A stretch of 51,530 nt of DNA from F2B08 sp046260445 (GCA_046260445.1 JBHEPF010000069.1:1-51530), one strand, 5' to 3'. Positions 35,402-43,594 are shown, counted from the stretch's first letter. Notes: generated by a model not told the origin, from the letters alone. Translations and numbers: made by a program.

Positions 35402-35974
35402 TCAGTCTCCGTCCGGCCACCGCACGTCCTGCACGACCTCGTTGCGTCGCAGGAACCACGGCTTGAACGGCGGGTCGAACCGGGCGAACATCGGCGGGCC
35501 CATCGCGACCAGCCCAGCCCGGGCGATCCCGGCCTCGAGCTCGGCCAGGTGACGGCGGTACTCGGACTCGCTCCAGCGACCTGAGTACCGCACCGCCGCC
35601 GCGAGCCGCTCGGGCACCTGCCTGACCCGCACCTCGGGGTCGGACGGGACGGGCGCGGTCTGCGCGGTCTGTGTGGCGGGCAGGACGAAGGCGACGACGT
35701 GTTCACCGTCGTCCGCCTCGGTCTGCACGACCGGCGCGGTCATCGCGATCTTCTCGGAGCCGGACGGCTTCTGTATGACCGGGGCCGTCATCGCGATGGA
35801 CCCCGCCGACTCGTTGTGCCCGGAGATGTAGCGGAACAGCGCCCGGAACGCCCGGTTGCCGGCACCGTCGAAGGATCCCCGGACGGTGACTTCCGCGACC
35901 GCGTGGGAGGGGTAGTGCCGAAGCTCGAAGCCCGGATACCGCTGGACCACCTCGTACGGCTGCTGCTCGGTCAT
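35402..35974 (-). CDS. SOUL/HBP family heme-binding protein
   Basis: The 190-residue protein matches the SOUL family: YEVVQRYPGFELRHYPSHAVAEVTV, AFRALFRYISGHNES, two IAMTAPV blocks (SIAMTAPVIQ and KIAMTAPVVQ) and YSGRWSESEYRRH. ATG 35974 removes an upstream unrelated in-frame segment. Family members bind heme or tetrapyrroles; the bacterial role is not well defined. It is convergent with the flavodoxin-like gene, with a 20-bp gap. Confidence 0.88.
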   Translation of the reverse strand: MTEQQPYEVVQRYPGFELRHYPSHAVAEVTVRGSFDGAGNRAFRALFRYISGHNESAGSIAMTAPVIQKPSGSEKIAMTAPVVQTEADDGEHVVAFVLPATQTAQTAPVPSDPEVRVRQVPERLAAAVRYSGRWSESEYRRHLAELEAGIARAGLVAMGPPMFARFDPPFKPWFLRRNEVVQDVRWPDGD

Positions 35975-36068
35975 GGCTTCGACGGTACGCCTTGCCGAGA
36001 CACGGTTCGACCCCTCTCCCGCCGGCAGGTACACCCGCCGGTGGAAGCGACCTCGATGCGGGGCGTGC

Positions 36069-36968
36069 TCAGGTGAGTGCGCCGACCGACTCCTTGATGT
36101 ATGCCGTGGCCGGCCGGGGATCGATCCCCGCCTCACGAAGGGGCTGGTCGTCCCAGGTGCTGGGGTGGGTGTCGAAGTGAAGGGCCATGCCCATGAGCGA
36201 TGCCAGTGCGGGCTTGGGGCGAGACATCAGCCGACCTGCGACCGCGAGGACTGCTCGCGGCACGTGACGAGTCTTCAGCGTCTTCCCTTCGGCTTCCTCG
36301 AAGGCAGCCACCACTTCGTTGCGGGTGAGCGCTTCCGGACCGCCGAACTCGACGATCGAGGGAACTTGCGAGGCGACAACAAGGTGGGCCACGAGTGCTG
36401 CGACGTCGTCGCTCGCGACGTATCGCTGCCTCGTCTCTCCCTTGCCGTAGACCAGCGCTTTGCCCTTGGCTGGCTCTATCCCCGAGAGGGGGGCCAGCCA
36501 GACCTCCTGGAACATGTCCGGGCGCACCATGACCGCCTCCATGGGGCTCTCTCGCAGCAGCTTCTCGGTGGCGATCTTGGCGGACATCAGCGGAGCATGC
36601 AGCCCCAGTCCCTGGTCGAGACCGGCCGCTGAGACGAAGACGAACCGTCTCACTCCGGCTTCTTCCGCCGCGCGGACCAGGTTGCGGTTGCCGTCGACGT
36701 CGACGGCAGCCATCGTCAGGTCCTTGTCCCCACTCAGGATCCTGGACATGGAGTTCGCGGTCGTCACGACCGTGTCGACGCCGGCGAGCGCAGGCGTCAG
36801 GCTGCTCGGGTCGCGCAGGTCACCGCGCACGATCTCGACGCCCAGGCGCTCCAGTTCGGTCGCGTCGCTTGTGGGTCGGACAAGCGCCCGCACCCGTTGT
36901 GTATCGTCCACCAGCCGCCGCACGATGCGGCCGCCCAGATCACCGGTTGCCCCGCAGACGAGAATCAT
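36069..36968 (-). CDS. NmrA-like NAD(P)-binding protein
   Basis: The 299-residue protein is an atypical short-chain dehydrogenase fold, with the Gly-rich MILVCGATGDLGGRIVRRL. LVRPTSDATELERLGVEIVRGDL follows, then GVRRFVFVSAAGLD where the usual Tyr-x3-Lys is not apparent. The C-terminal part has RQRYVASDDVAALVAH, typical of NmrA/SDR-a5-type proteins. It may be a redox sensor or reductase; no substrate can be assigned. Confidence 0.85.
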   Translation of the reverse strand: MILVCGATGDLGGRIVRRLVDDTQRVRALVRPTSDATELERLGVEIVRGDLRDPSSLTPALAGVDTVVTTANSMSRILSGDKDLTMAAVDVDGNRNLVRAAEEAGVRRFVFVSAAGLDQGLGLHAPLMSAKIATEKLLRESPMEAVMVRPDMFQEVWLAPLSGIEPAKGKALVYGKGETRQRYVASDDVAALVAHLVVASQVPSIVEFGGPEALTRNEVVAAFEEAEGKTLKTRHVPRAVLAVAGRLMSRPKPALASLMGMALHFDTHPSTWDDQPLREAGIDPRPATAYIKESVGALT

Positions 36969-37130
36969 GACTTCCTCCTCGGCCGCCTCCGCGGCCTCGA
37001 GAACGACCGTCGTCCGGATGGCCGACCACCAGGTCGTCCTACTGCGACGCTACTCCTGCTCTTCCGCCGCGGAAAGGTGTCCGCCCTGTGACCTCGGAAG
37101 CATCTGTGCAGCTCCTTCGTCACCGTGACC

Positions 37131-37147
37131 GCAGAGCCCGGCTCTGC
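37131..37147 (-). terminator. short hairpin after the DUF2892 gene
   Basis: GCAGAGCCCGGCTCTGC folds into a perfect 8-bp stem with a minimal loop, 5 bp after the DUF2892 stop. No T-run follows on the minus strand, so it is only a candidate terminator. Confidence 0.5.
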
Positions 37148-37151
37148 GTCG

Positions 37152-37367
37152 TCAGCCCTGCTGAGGGACAGGGCAGGTCGAGACGCCCAGAAGGGCGTAG
37201 AGCGGGCAGTAGCCGGAGACGGCTGTGAAGGCCGCCATCCCTGCGATGCCGAAGAGGCCGATGCCGATCGGGTTGAAGATGCCACCCACCGCCACCCCGG
37301 TGCCGAGAGCGGTTACGGCGATTCCAGCGCGGATGAGGCGGTCGAGGTCGCTTTCGTTGACGGTCAC
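37152..37367 (-). CDS. DUF2892 small membrane protein
   Basis: GTG 37367 has an excellent AAGGAG site 6 bp upstream and gives 71 residues. A short charged N-terminus (NESDLDRLIRAG) leads into two membrane segments: IAVTALGTGVAVGGIFNPIGIG and LFGIAGMAAFTAVSGYCPLYALLG, ending CPVPQQG. The GYCPLY motif is the DUF2892/YgaP-type signature. Such proteins often accompany rhodaneses or sulfide-response genes; a TTG start at 37424 is the alternative and less likely. Confidence 0.82.
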   Translation of the reverse strand: MTVNESDLDRLIRAGIAVTALGTGVAVGGIFNPIGIGLFGIAGMAAFTAVSGYCPLYALLGVSTCPVPQQG

Positions 37368-37422
37368 TGCAGTCTCCTTGGTGTGTATGTACGGATGGCA
37401 AGCTGCCGACACGGTGAACGAC

Positions 37423-37440
37423 AATACCCCCGGAGGTATT
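37423..37440. promoter_or_regulatory. CsoR/CstR-like operator
   Basis: AATACCCCCGGAGGTATT is symmetric at 8 of 9 base pairs and resembles the ATACCCC-GGGGTAT class bound by CsoR-family copper or persulfide repressors. It lies about 56 bp upstream of the DUF2892 start. No csoR/cstR gene is in the window, so the regulator would be elsewhere. Confidence 0.6.
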
Positions 37441-37493
37441 CCTGCCCCCGGGACCGCACGCAGCCTGAGCGGACAGCGGCGAGTGCCGCGCGG

Positions 37494-38035
37494 TCAGCCT
37501 GCTCTCATCGCCTCGAAGATCCCGACGGCGAGGATCGTGGGAAGATGCCGAGGGATGTCCTCCCACGAATAGCCCTCGTCGCAGCCGGCGAAGACAGAGC
37601 CGGTGTTGGTCCCGAAGTACACCCCGGCGGGGGTCGCGGCGGTTACCACTCAGCTCTTGGCGGAGCACGGTGAAGTAGCAGGACTCCTGCGGCAGCCCCG
37701 CCCGCTGCGCCTGCCAGAGGGCCCCGGCGTCGCGTGAGCGCCGCGCCGCAGCAGCGGCGTCCGGCGTGTACCGGACTTCCCTGTCGCCGTTCAGCGAGAC
37801 CGCCAGAGCGTCTGTTCGTCGAGCCGATGGATGGCTTGTCATGTCGTCGACGATCGACCACGTCCCCCCTCGTCGTCGCTGACAAGCAGGGCGGCGGGCT
37901 TAGTCCCAGCGTAGGGCGGCCCCGACACCTCCGAACGACCCGACCTGGGCGAAGCGGTCGCCGAACGGCGCGGGAGCTCGGTCCATCCGATCGATGCCGC
38001 GAAGTAGGGATCGCTCGCCGCCCAGACGTCGACCT
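37494..38035 (-). pseudogene. BNR/WD40-repeat glycosidase-like gene, decayed
   Basis: Pieces of one protein appear in several minus-strand frames. From right to left these are VDVWAASDPYFAASIGWTEL, PYAGTKPAALLVSDDE, a longer stretch MTSHPSARRTDALAVSLNGD ending ESCYFTVLRQELSG, and finally GVYFGTNTGSVFAGCDEGYS with EDIPRHLPTILAVGIFEAM to the stop at 37494. The order matches the C-terminal half of BNR-repeat exo-alpha-sialidase-like proteins. Several frameshifts and a missing N-terminus make it non-functional. A 56-codon ORF at 37900-38070 inside it is a chance frame. Confidence 0.75.
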
Positions 38036-38287
38036 ACCCGGTCGTCAGCTTGGATTGCCGCGTCGGACATGGAGCCCTTCTCGAGAGTGCCCGTTAGCGG
38101 TGCTCAACGGACGACATCATCCAGTTTACGAGTGGTCGAAGGACAGGCAAGACCCTGGCAGCGACTGCCGTCGGCTCACTTCGCTTACCGCGCACGTCAT
38201 GGTCGAGGCAGACACCGCGGCCGGTCTGCCCTCCGCAGCTCGGCCCGGCCCGGCTGGCCGTGCCTCGCGTCCCGTACAGTGCATCGT

Positions 38288-39007
38288 GTGCGGATCCTCT
38301 CGGTCTCGGACCTGCATTACCGGCTCCCTCACTACGACTGGCTCGTCGGTGCCGCAGCCGACGTTGACGTCGTCGTTCTGGCAGGCGACCTCGCCAACGT
38401 CGTGAGCCCCGTGCCGCTTGACGTCCAGTCGGTCGTCCTCACCGCATACCTGAAGAAGCTCTCCGAGCACGCCCTTGTCCTGGCCTCGTCCGGAAATCAC
38501 GACCTCGACGGCCCCGGGGCCCAAGGGGAGCAGGTGGCCGGGTGGCTCCACCAGGTTCACGACGACCGGATCGTCGTCGACCGCACCACCAAGGATGTCC
38601 ACGGTGTGCGGTTCACGGTCTGCCCCTGGTGGGACGGCCCGCTGACCCGTGACGACGTGGGTGCCCAGCTGGCGGCTGCGGCCGCCGACCGGCCGGACCT
38701 GTGGGTGTGGGTCTACCACTCCCCGCCGGCGGGGACGGTCTTGGCCAGCGACGGCCGACGCGAGTTCCCCGACCACGACCTCGCCGCGTGGATAGAGGAA
38801 CACCAGCCGGATATCGTCATCTGCGGCCACATCCACCAGGCCCCGTGGGTCAAGGGTGGGTCATGGCACGCGCGGCTCGGCCGGACCCAGGTGTTCAATG
38901 CGGGAAAGCAGATCGGCCCCGTTCCACCGCACATCACGTTCGACACGGAGGCGCGCACTGCCCGCTGGTTCGGCGTGTTCGACAGCGAGACGATCGACTT
39001 GGGCTGA
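38288..39007 (+). CDS. calcineurin-like metallophosphoesterase
   Basis: The 239-residue protein shows all metallophosphoesterase motifs in order: ILSVSDLHYR, VVLAGDLAN, ASSGNHDLDG, WVYHSPP and VICGHIHQAPW. GTG 38288 is chosen because family members start immediately before the first motif. No signal peptide is visible. The substrate is unknown. It follows 217 bp of DNA with nothing recognised. Confidence 0.88.
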   Translation: MRILSVSDLHYRLPHYDWLVGAAADVDVVVLAGDLANVVSPVPLDVQSVVLTAYLKKLSEHALVLASSGNHDLDGPGAQGEQVAGWLHQVHDDRIVVDRTTKDVHGVRFTVCPWWDGPLTRDDVGAQLAAAAADRPDLWVWVYHSPPAGTVLASDGRREFPDHDLAAWIEEHQPDIVICGHIHQAPWVKGGSWHARLGRTQVFNAGKQIGPVPPHITFDTEARTARWFGVFDSETIDLG

Positions 39008-39086
39008 TCCACCTCCCGGATGCGGTGACGCCCTCGACTCCGCTTCCGGGACTTCAGGGGGCGCCCGCAGTGGTTCGGCCGGCGGC

Positions 39087-39581
39087 TCAGTGGGAGTCGT
39101 GGTCGCCCTCGGGGTCACGCGCTGAGCCCGTGTGCGGACGAGGCGCCTGGTGGTGGACGAGCGAGTCGAGGATCTGGCCGATCATGGCTGTGTGGTCCTG
39201 GTTCCCCGCGAACTGGCGCTTGACGTCGACCAGGTACTGGGTGAGCCCGTCGAGTCGTCCCGCGGTCATCTGGAGGACGCTGAGGGCTGCGCGGGGCCGC
39301 TCCTGGAAGAAGCGGTCGGGGTCGGACACCACGTGTACGACGACATCGGTGGACGCGCGAGCCGTGGCGGTCGCGGGCTTGTCCAGGATCCACGACATCT
39401 CGCCGAAGATCGCGCCGGGGAAGTCGACGCGGGCGAAGGGGGTGCCGTCGCGCTCGACGACGACTGTGCCCGACACGAGGACGAACAACCGGCCAGACGT
39501 CGAGCCCTCGGCGATGAGGACGTCCCCCTCGGCCACGCGTTCCAGTGGGAGGTCGGTACACAGCTCGAGCAGTGTGATCAC
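39087..39581 (-). CDS. cyclic nucleotide-binding domain protein
   Basis: The 164-residue protein (from GTG 39581) is a single cNMP-binding domain: RVAEGDVLIAEGSTSGRLFV, SGTVVVERDGTPFARVDFPG and the phosphate-cassette region AIFGEMSWILDKPATATARA. A short helical tail follows, with a His-rich end (DHDSH). No DNA-binding or catalytic domain follows. An in-frame ATG at 39620 would add 13 residues. It is the last core gene before the candidate island boundary. Confidence 0.82.
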   Translation of the reverse strand: MITLLELCTDLPLERVAEGDVLIAEGSTSGRLFVLVSGTVVVERDGTPFARVDFPGAIFGEMSWILDKPATATARASTDVVVHVVSDPDRFFQERPRAALSVLQMTAGRLDGLTQYLVDVKRQFAGNQDHTAMIGQILDSLVHHQAPRPHTGSARDPEGDHDSH

Positions 39582-39653
39582 AGGCCCATTATGGAGCCCG
39601 GCCCCTCCGGTGCGCAGCATCCCTCGGGGGCGCCAGGGACAAGAAGGGTCCAG

Positions 39654-39678
39654 TGGTGGACGTGGAGGGACTCGAACC
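39654..39678 (-). other. tRNA/tmRNA 3'-end fragment, candidate att site
   Basis: On the minus strand the 25 bp read as the T-loop and 3' acceptor end of a tRNA or tmRNA: GGTTCGAGTCCCTCCACG followed by TCCACCA. The remaining body of an RNA gene is missing: upstream sequence gives no paired T-stem, anticodon or D-arm. This is what is left at one boundary when an element integrates at an RNA gene 3' end. The integrase remnant starts 166 bp away. The intact RNA gene would be expected at the far, right-hand end of the island. Confidence 0.65.
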
Positions 39679-39843
39679 GCTATTCAGGGGTGGGCCGACG
39701 TCTGGAAGATGCGCAGGTCAGGACGGTACAGAGGACCTCTGACCTGCTAGAACGTCGATACCGACATGTTGTCACGGGCGGTCAGATAGTGACACCAGTG
39801 TGCATCCTTATCGCACGTAGATCGCACGAAAAGGGGCGGGTGC

Positions 39844-40790
39844 ATGACGCAACGAGGTGATCGGCGCAGTTTCGGGTACCTGCGCAGCTGCCGAGCCGGC
39901 GATGGCAGGCCTCCTACATCGGTCCCGATGGCCAACGCCATGCAGCCCCCGTCACCTACGACGCCAAGCTTGACGCAGAGGGGTGGCTCATCTCCGAGCG
40001 GCGCCTGATCACCGACGGTCAATGGCGTGCGCCGACTGACCGAGAATCGATGCTCGCGGACCTGGAACACGCTCGGCTGACGAACACCTTCGAGCTCTAC
40101 TCTCAGATGTGGCTTGAGGGACGGCACGACATTCGGCCCTCCACCCGCGCGAGCTATCGATCCGCTCTCCGGCGTCATCTCGTGCCGGCCTTCGGGCCGC
40201 TACCCATCGAGGACCTCTCCCCCGCTCTGGTGCGCGCCTGGTTCGCCAGCTACGGCACTCGCACCCCAACCGCCCGCGCTCACGCCTATCAACTGCTCGG
40301 GTCGATCATGGCGCAGGCCGAGGACGACGGACTCATCACGCGCAACCCCTGCCGCATCAAGTCGGGTGGTCGATCAGCGCCTCGCCGAGAACCAGAAGTC
40401 CTCACCATGCAGGAGCTCTTCCGGCTGGCGGAGGCCATGCCCGAGAGACACCGTGCCCTCACACTGCTCTGTGGACTATGTGGTCTCAGCTTCGGCGAGG
40501 CCGCAGCCCTGAGACGACGCGACGTAGACCTCGAACGAGGGATCGTCCGAGTGACCCGCACCGCCGTACGCGCTGACGGGGGCAAATCAACCGGCCCTCC
40601 CAAGTCCCGCGCAGGGCTGCGTGACGTGGCCATGCCAGACAGCGTGACCGAGGCACTACGCGAGCACATGTCGAAGTACGCCGCAACCGGCCGAGACGCG
40701 CTGGTCTTTCCCCCGCCAGTCGGGCGTGAATGCTTCCGGTCACGCGCGGGGCGGTGGGTCGATCCACGTGCCGCCCTGGTACCGCCGTAG
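39844..40790 (+). pseudogene. tyrosine integrase, frameshifted and truncated
   Basis: The N-terminus MTQRGDRRSFGYLRS is in one frame; from about 39893 the homology continues in another frame as LPSRRWQASYIGPDG and on through 40790. The SAM-like core-binding domain (STRASYRSALRRHLVPAFG) and the first part of the catalytic domain (LLCGLCGLSFGEAAALRRRDVD, with its catalytic Arg expected in that region shifted) are present. The C-terminal HxxR and nucleophilic Tyr boxes are absent, since the frame ends shortly after LVFPPPVG. It is therefore inactive. Confidence 0.8.
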
Positions 40791-40795
40791 TACCA
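40777..40795. promoter_or_regulatory. inverted repeat upstream of the Doc toxin-antitoxin pair
   Basis: TGGTAC-CGCCGTA-GTACCA has 6-bp arms and a 7-bp spacer, ending 13 bp before the antitoxin start and overlapping the integrase remnant's stop. Its place fits self-repression by the antitoxin, which is inference. Confidence 0.55.
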
Positions 40796-40808
40796 TGAGG
40801 GGATGGCG

Positions 40809-41000
40809 ATGAATCTCCGGCTCACAGATGCCGAGTCTGACGCCCTGCGCGCCAAGGCGGAGCAGGAGGGGCGCTCGATGCAGGAAGTCGCCCGGGCCGC
40901 GATCGCTCAGTACGTCTCGGACCGGCCACGGCGACTGGCCAACGCGATCGAGCGGGTGCGCACCGAGGACGACGAACTCCTCGAGCGCCTGAGCAGGTGA
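40809..41000 (+). CDS. antitoxin of Doc-type pair (ribbon-helix-helix-like)
   Basis: From ATG 40809 the protein has 63 residues: MNLRLTDAESDALRAKAEQE, then GRSMQEVARAAIAQYVSD, and a charged tail. The short beta-strand followed by two helices resembles ribbon-helix-helix antitoxins. ATG 40809 is 6 bp after GAGGGG, while ATG 40803 directly abuts it. It should bind and neutralise the Doc-like protein encoded next, with a GTGA overlap. Confidence 0.78.
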   Translation: MNLRLTDAESDALRAKAEQEGRSMQEVARAAIAQYVSDRPRRLANAIERVRTEDDELLERLSR

Positions 41001-41386
41001 GCCACCAGCAGATCGACTACCTCACGGTCGAGGACCTCCTAGAGATCGCCGCCGGGGTCCTGGATCAGGTGGTCGTTCGTGATGCCGGCGCTCTCGCCGC
41101 GGCCGCCGCCCGTCCTCGGGCCACCGTCTTCGGCGACGACGCCTACCCGACCTTCGAGGACAAAGTCGCAGCGCTGTTGCACTCGCTGGTCCGCAACCAC
41201 GCTCTCCTCGATGGAAACAAGCGACTGGCATGGTCGGCCGCGCGCATCTTTTGCCTGCTCAACAACCGAGACCTGAGCTACACCGTCGACGACGCCGAAA
41301 CCATGATGCTCAGTGCCGCCGCAGGCCACGCCGACGTCCAAGAAATCTCCGCCTGGCTATCAGCCCACCTGACCCCCGCGTCCTAA
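40997..41386 (+). CDS. Doc-like Fic-family toxin
   Basis: The 129-residue protein has the death-on-curing layout: YLTVEDLLEIAAGVL at the N-terminus, and the Fic motif HALLDGNKRLAW near 73-84. The catalytic His and the DGNKR loop are kept, with K in the place of G of canonical HxFx(D/E)GNGR, as in Doc kinases. Doc proteins inactivate EF-Tu by phosphorylation. GTG 40997 overlaps the antitoxin stop. Intact, next to the broken integrase. Confidence 0.87.
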   Translation: MSHQQIDYLTVEDLLEIAAGVLDQVVVRDAGALAAAAARPRATVFGDDAYPTFEDKVAALLHSLVRNHALLDGNKRLAWSAARIFCLLNNRDLSYTVDDAETMMLSAAAGHADVQEISAWLSAHLTPAS

Positions 41387-41447
41387 CGCCGCCAGTCGAC
41401 TCGCCGCATCTCGCTATCAGCGGCAGATGCGTGCGGGTACTGTCAGG

Positions 41448-41868
41448 GCGGCGGTAGGTGCTGACCCACAGTCCAGGCGGTACTTCCTCATCCCTGACGT
41501 GGCGGAAGCGCAAGGACTCGGACAAGCGTCGGGCGGGCTGGTTGTCACGACCTGTCGACACGGTCGCGGGCCCTGCGGGTAATGCAGTCACGACCCTTCG
41601 AGCAAGACCTTGGCGATGCCAGTCGGGGTCCACAATCAGGCGCTCGACGTCGATCTCGCCGGCACGTTCACTGTGTGCAACCGCAGCCACGACATGCCCA
41701 TCGGCCTCGACGACGTGCCAGAACAGAGCCCCGCAGCCACAAGCTCCGCAGGAGTCTCGGTGAGTTGCGGTCTGCGGTGTCGCCGATCAGTTCAGCTTCG
41801 ACCAAGTAGGCGGCCCGCTGCAGGTTTGCGAGGTCGTGTGCTCGGCGAGCGACCTCAACTGGCGTCAT
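41448..41868 (-). pseudogene. GNAT acetyltransferase, frameshifted
   Basis: Three minus-strand frames give one GNAT protein. From ATG 41868: VARRAHDLANLQRAAYLVEA and ELIGDTADRNSPRL. Next, in a second frame, ETPAELVAAG. Then, in a third frame, ALFWHVVEADGHVVAAVAHS, RAGEIDVERLIVDPDWHRQG (the acetyl-CoA-binding region), and RFRHVRDEEVPPGLWVSTYRR. At least two shifts lie between about 41690 and 41760. The substrate of the parent is unknown. Confidence 0.72.
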
Positions 41869-42187
41869 TCGGCGAGCCGTCTGTCTGTGGATCGGTCACG
41901 CTACATAGGCAACCAGAGGCCCGGGCAGTGGCGAGACACCTATCCGAGCGACACGCCAGTCCCGAACGCCTCAAGAGGTCACGGGTACGTCAGGGCTGAC
42001 CGCGCCGGGCGTGTCGGCGGGAGGAATCCGTCCGACGTCGATTATCGGATGAACGAGCTCCACCCGCGTCCTTCCTCCGGCTGTTGGGCGCAACTTGGCG
42101 ACTGTCCTGGCGGCATGGTCGTGCATGTGGTTGGGGCTGATTGTGAGACGTCTTGGCGCGAGTTGCGCAGGTTACGAACTTCGGTCG
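41869..42187. other. gene-poor stretch
   Basis: No recognisable gene, RNA or clear repeat. Open frames here are short and have no family likeness. It separates the GNAT remnant from the ParDE pair and may be decayed DNA. Confidence 0.5.
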
Positions 42188-42478
42188 CTATAGATGCCGC
42201 ATCGGGTCCATCCTCTGGTGCAGGATGCGCACGATGTCTATACCCTCGGTCCGTTCCATGTAGAAGACGACGTGGCTGCCGATGCCATAGCGCCGGTAGC
42301 CGGCCCGGATCTCCTCGCAAGCGCGTCCGCGGTCCGGGTCGGCGGCGATCCGCTCGATCACGGCCCTGACCTCGAGAATGTACTTCTCGGCCTGGCGCAT
42401 GTCCCACCGCTGCTGGGTGTAGTCCCAGATCGAGGACAGATCGCGCTGCGCTGCGGGAGTGAGCCGATACGCGCTCAC
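42188..42478 (-). CDS. parE: ParE/RelE family toxin
   Basis: The 96-residue protein has the ParE fold markers LTPAAQRDLSSIWDYTQQRW, RIAADPDRGRACEEIRAGYR and HVVFYMERTEGIDIVRILHQ. ParE toxins poison DNA gyrase, while RelE relatives cleave mRNA; the likeness to ParE is closer. Its ATG overlaps the antitoxin stop by 4 bp. Intact. Confidence 0.9.
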   Translation of the reverse strand: MSAYRLTPAAQRDLSSIWDYTQQRWDMRQAEKYILEVRAVIERIAADPDRGRACEEIRAGYRRYGIGSHVVFYMERTEGIDIVRILHQRMDPMRHL

Positions 42479-42708
42479 GACTTCTTGGCAGCGATGAAGG
42501 CATCCAAGTCGAAGTCTTCGGCCGGGCCGCTCTCTTCGCCAGCGATGAGTGCGGCTCGAAGTGCCGCCATTCGCGTCTCCTCATCCTCCAGCAGTCGAAG
42601 GGCTGCGCGGACCACTTCGCTGGTGTTCCGGTAGCGGCCTGAGGCGATCTCGCGGGCGAGGAAGTCGGAGAAGTGTTCGTCCAAACTGATCGACGTGTTG
42701 TGCGCCAT
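42475..42708 (-). CDS. parD: ParD family antitoxin
   Basis: The 77-residue protein begins NTSISLDEHFSDFLAREIAS, then GRYRNTSEVVRAALRLLEDE, the ParD ribbon-helix-helix domain. The acidic C-terminus (GPAEDFDLDAFIAAKK) would wrap the toxin. It lies upstream of parE with a palindrome 11 bp before its start. Confidence 0.9.
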   Translation of the reverse strand: MAHNTSISLDEHFSDFLAREIASGRYRNTSEVVRAALRLLEDEETRMAALRAALIAGEESGPAEDFDLDAFIAAKKS

Positions 42709-42718
42709 CCTGAAAGGA

Positions 42719-42733
42719 TACCAATAATTGGTA
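42719..42733. promoter_or_regulatory. perfect palindrome upstream of parD
   Basis: TACCAATAATTGGTA has 7-bp perfect arms around a single A, 11 bp upstream of the parD start codon. It is AT-rich against a high-GC background, and probably overlaps the promoter. A ParD or ParDE operator is the likely role. Confidence 0.75.
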
Positions 42734-43240
42734 CCAACGTCGACACGTCAGAATCGCGCGACCCGAAGGCTGGGAACTCAAAGCAACATGTGCGAACAGC
42801 GACTCGCACCCGCGTCACTTAGCCGGCAATCGCGCTGGGGTGGCTCATCGAGGAGGTACCTCGCACGGAACATGAGTTCCGTTGCCGAGTCGTGGGGAAC
42901 GTGTGCATCGAGCAGGTCCTCGATGGGGTCGTCACGTGGAAGGTTGCCGGTCAAGGGGGAGCAGGAGGAGGTCGCGCCAGATCTTCTGTTGGGGTGTGCC
43001 CTGGATGCACTTTCTCCCGGTCGGCAGTGAGGATGGTCGAGCTCTCGACGATCTCGCGGTACGGCCAGCCGGGATGTCTCGTGGGGGTTGCCTCAGTGAC
43101 CGCATGTTCGTGGTGGGGGTCTTGACGAGCCCGCGACCCCTTCGATCTTTGCCAACTCTTGACGCGACCCCCTCGGCCGCGCCATTTTGGAATGTCTAAG
43201 GCTGCAATGGTGCAGTCTCGAGTTGACAGGGGATCAGACC
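42734..43240. other. gene-poor stretch before the small membrane gene
   Basis: No recognised gene. A minus-strand frame around 42790-42955 has coding-like composition (DDPIEDLLDAHVPHDSATEL) but no family likeness. It may be a fragment. The left end probably carries a promoter region for parDE. Confidence 0.4.
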
Positions 43241-43594
43241 ATGGCTGATGCAGTCGATATCCAGAAGGCAGTGGGGGTCGGCTCCCTCGCGTTTGGTGCC
43301 ATCGCGGCCCTGACTCCTCGTCTCTTCCTCGGCATGTACGGCGTGCCAGACGAGGCCAACATCCGGACAATGACGCGAATCTGGGGCACTCGCACGGCCG
43401 CACTTGGAGCCTTGGTCTTCACCCTGGAAGGCTCCGAAGACATGAAGAAGTTGGCGAGCGTGAATGCCGCAATGAACGCAACGGACGCGGTGATGATCGC
43501 GGCTTCCGGTGGTATCCCGACCCGAGCCCGGGTTCTCGGATCACTCACCTCGGCTGCTTTTGCAGGCGCTCTCGCGTACGTGTTGAACCAGTAG
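43241..43594 (+). CDS. small membrane protein (DUF4267-like)
   Basis: The 117-residue protein has about four hydrophobic segments: AVGVGSLAFGAIAALTPRLF, a middle WGTRTAALGALVFTL, VNAAMNATDAVMIAASGG and LTSAAFAGALAYVL. The GVPDEANIR and IWGTRTAALG pattern resembles DUF4267 proteins. No function is known. ATG 43241 is chosen from position of the first helix; an upstream ATG-free extension is unrelated. Confidence 0.6.
   Translation: MADAVDIQKAVGVGSLAFGAIAALTPRLFLGMYGVPDEANIRTMTRIWGTRTAALGALVFTLEGSEDMKKLASVNAAMNATDAVMIAASGGIPTRARVLGSLTSAAFAGALAYVLNQ

Noticed and set aside
33077..35584. 835-residue plus-strand open frame
   Set aside because: It runs antisense through ribE, ribD and the FMN riboswitch and has arginine/serine-rich shadow composition.
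37900..38070. 56-codon minus-strand ORF with an AAGGG site before its ATG
   Set aside because: Another frame of the same stretch encodes the BNR-repeat remnant (PYAGTKPAALLVSDDE), so this ORF is a chance frame.
39640..39720. Possible complete tRNA
   Set aside because: Only the T-loop and acceptor end are recognisable; the T-stem does not pair well and the anticodon and D arms are absent.
42042..42818. 258-residue minus-strand frame across parDE
   Set aside because: It overlaps parE and parD in another frame; those two have clear family motifs and a normal 4-bp overlap.
42728..43199. Small plus-strand frames before the DUF4267-like gene
   Set aside because: No family likeness, poor starts and no ribosome-binding sites.
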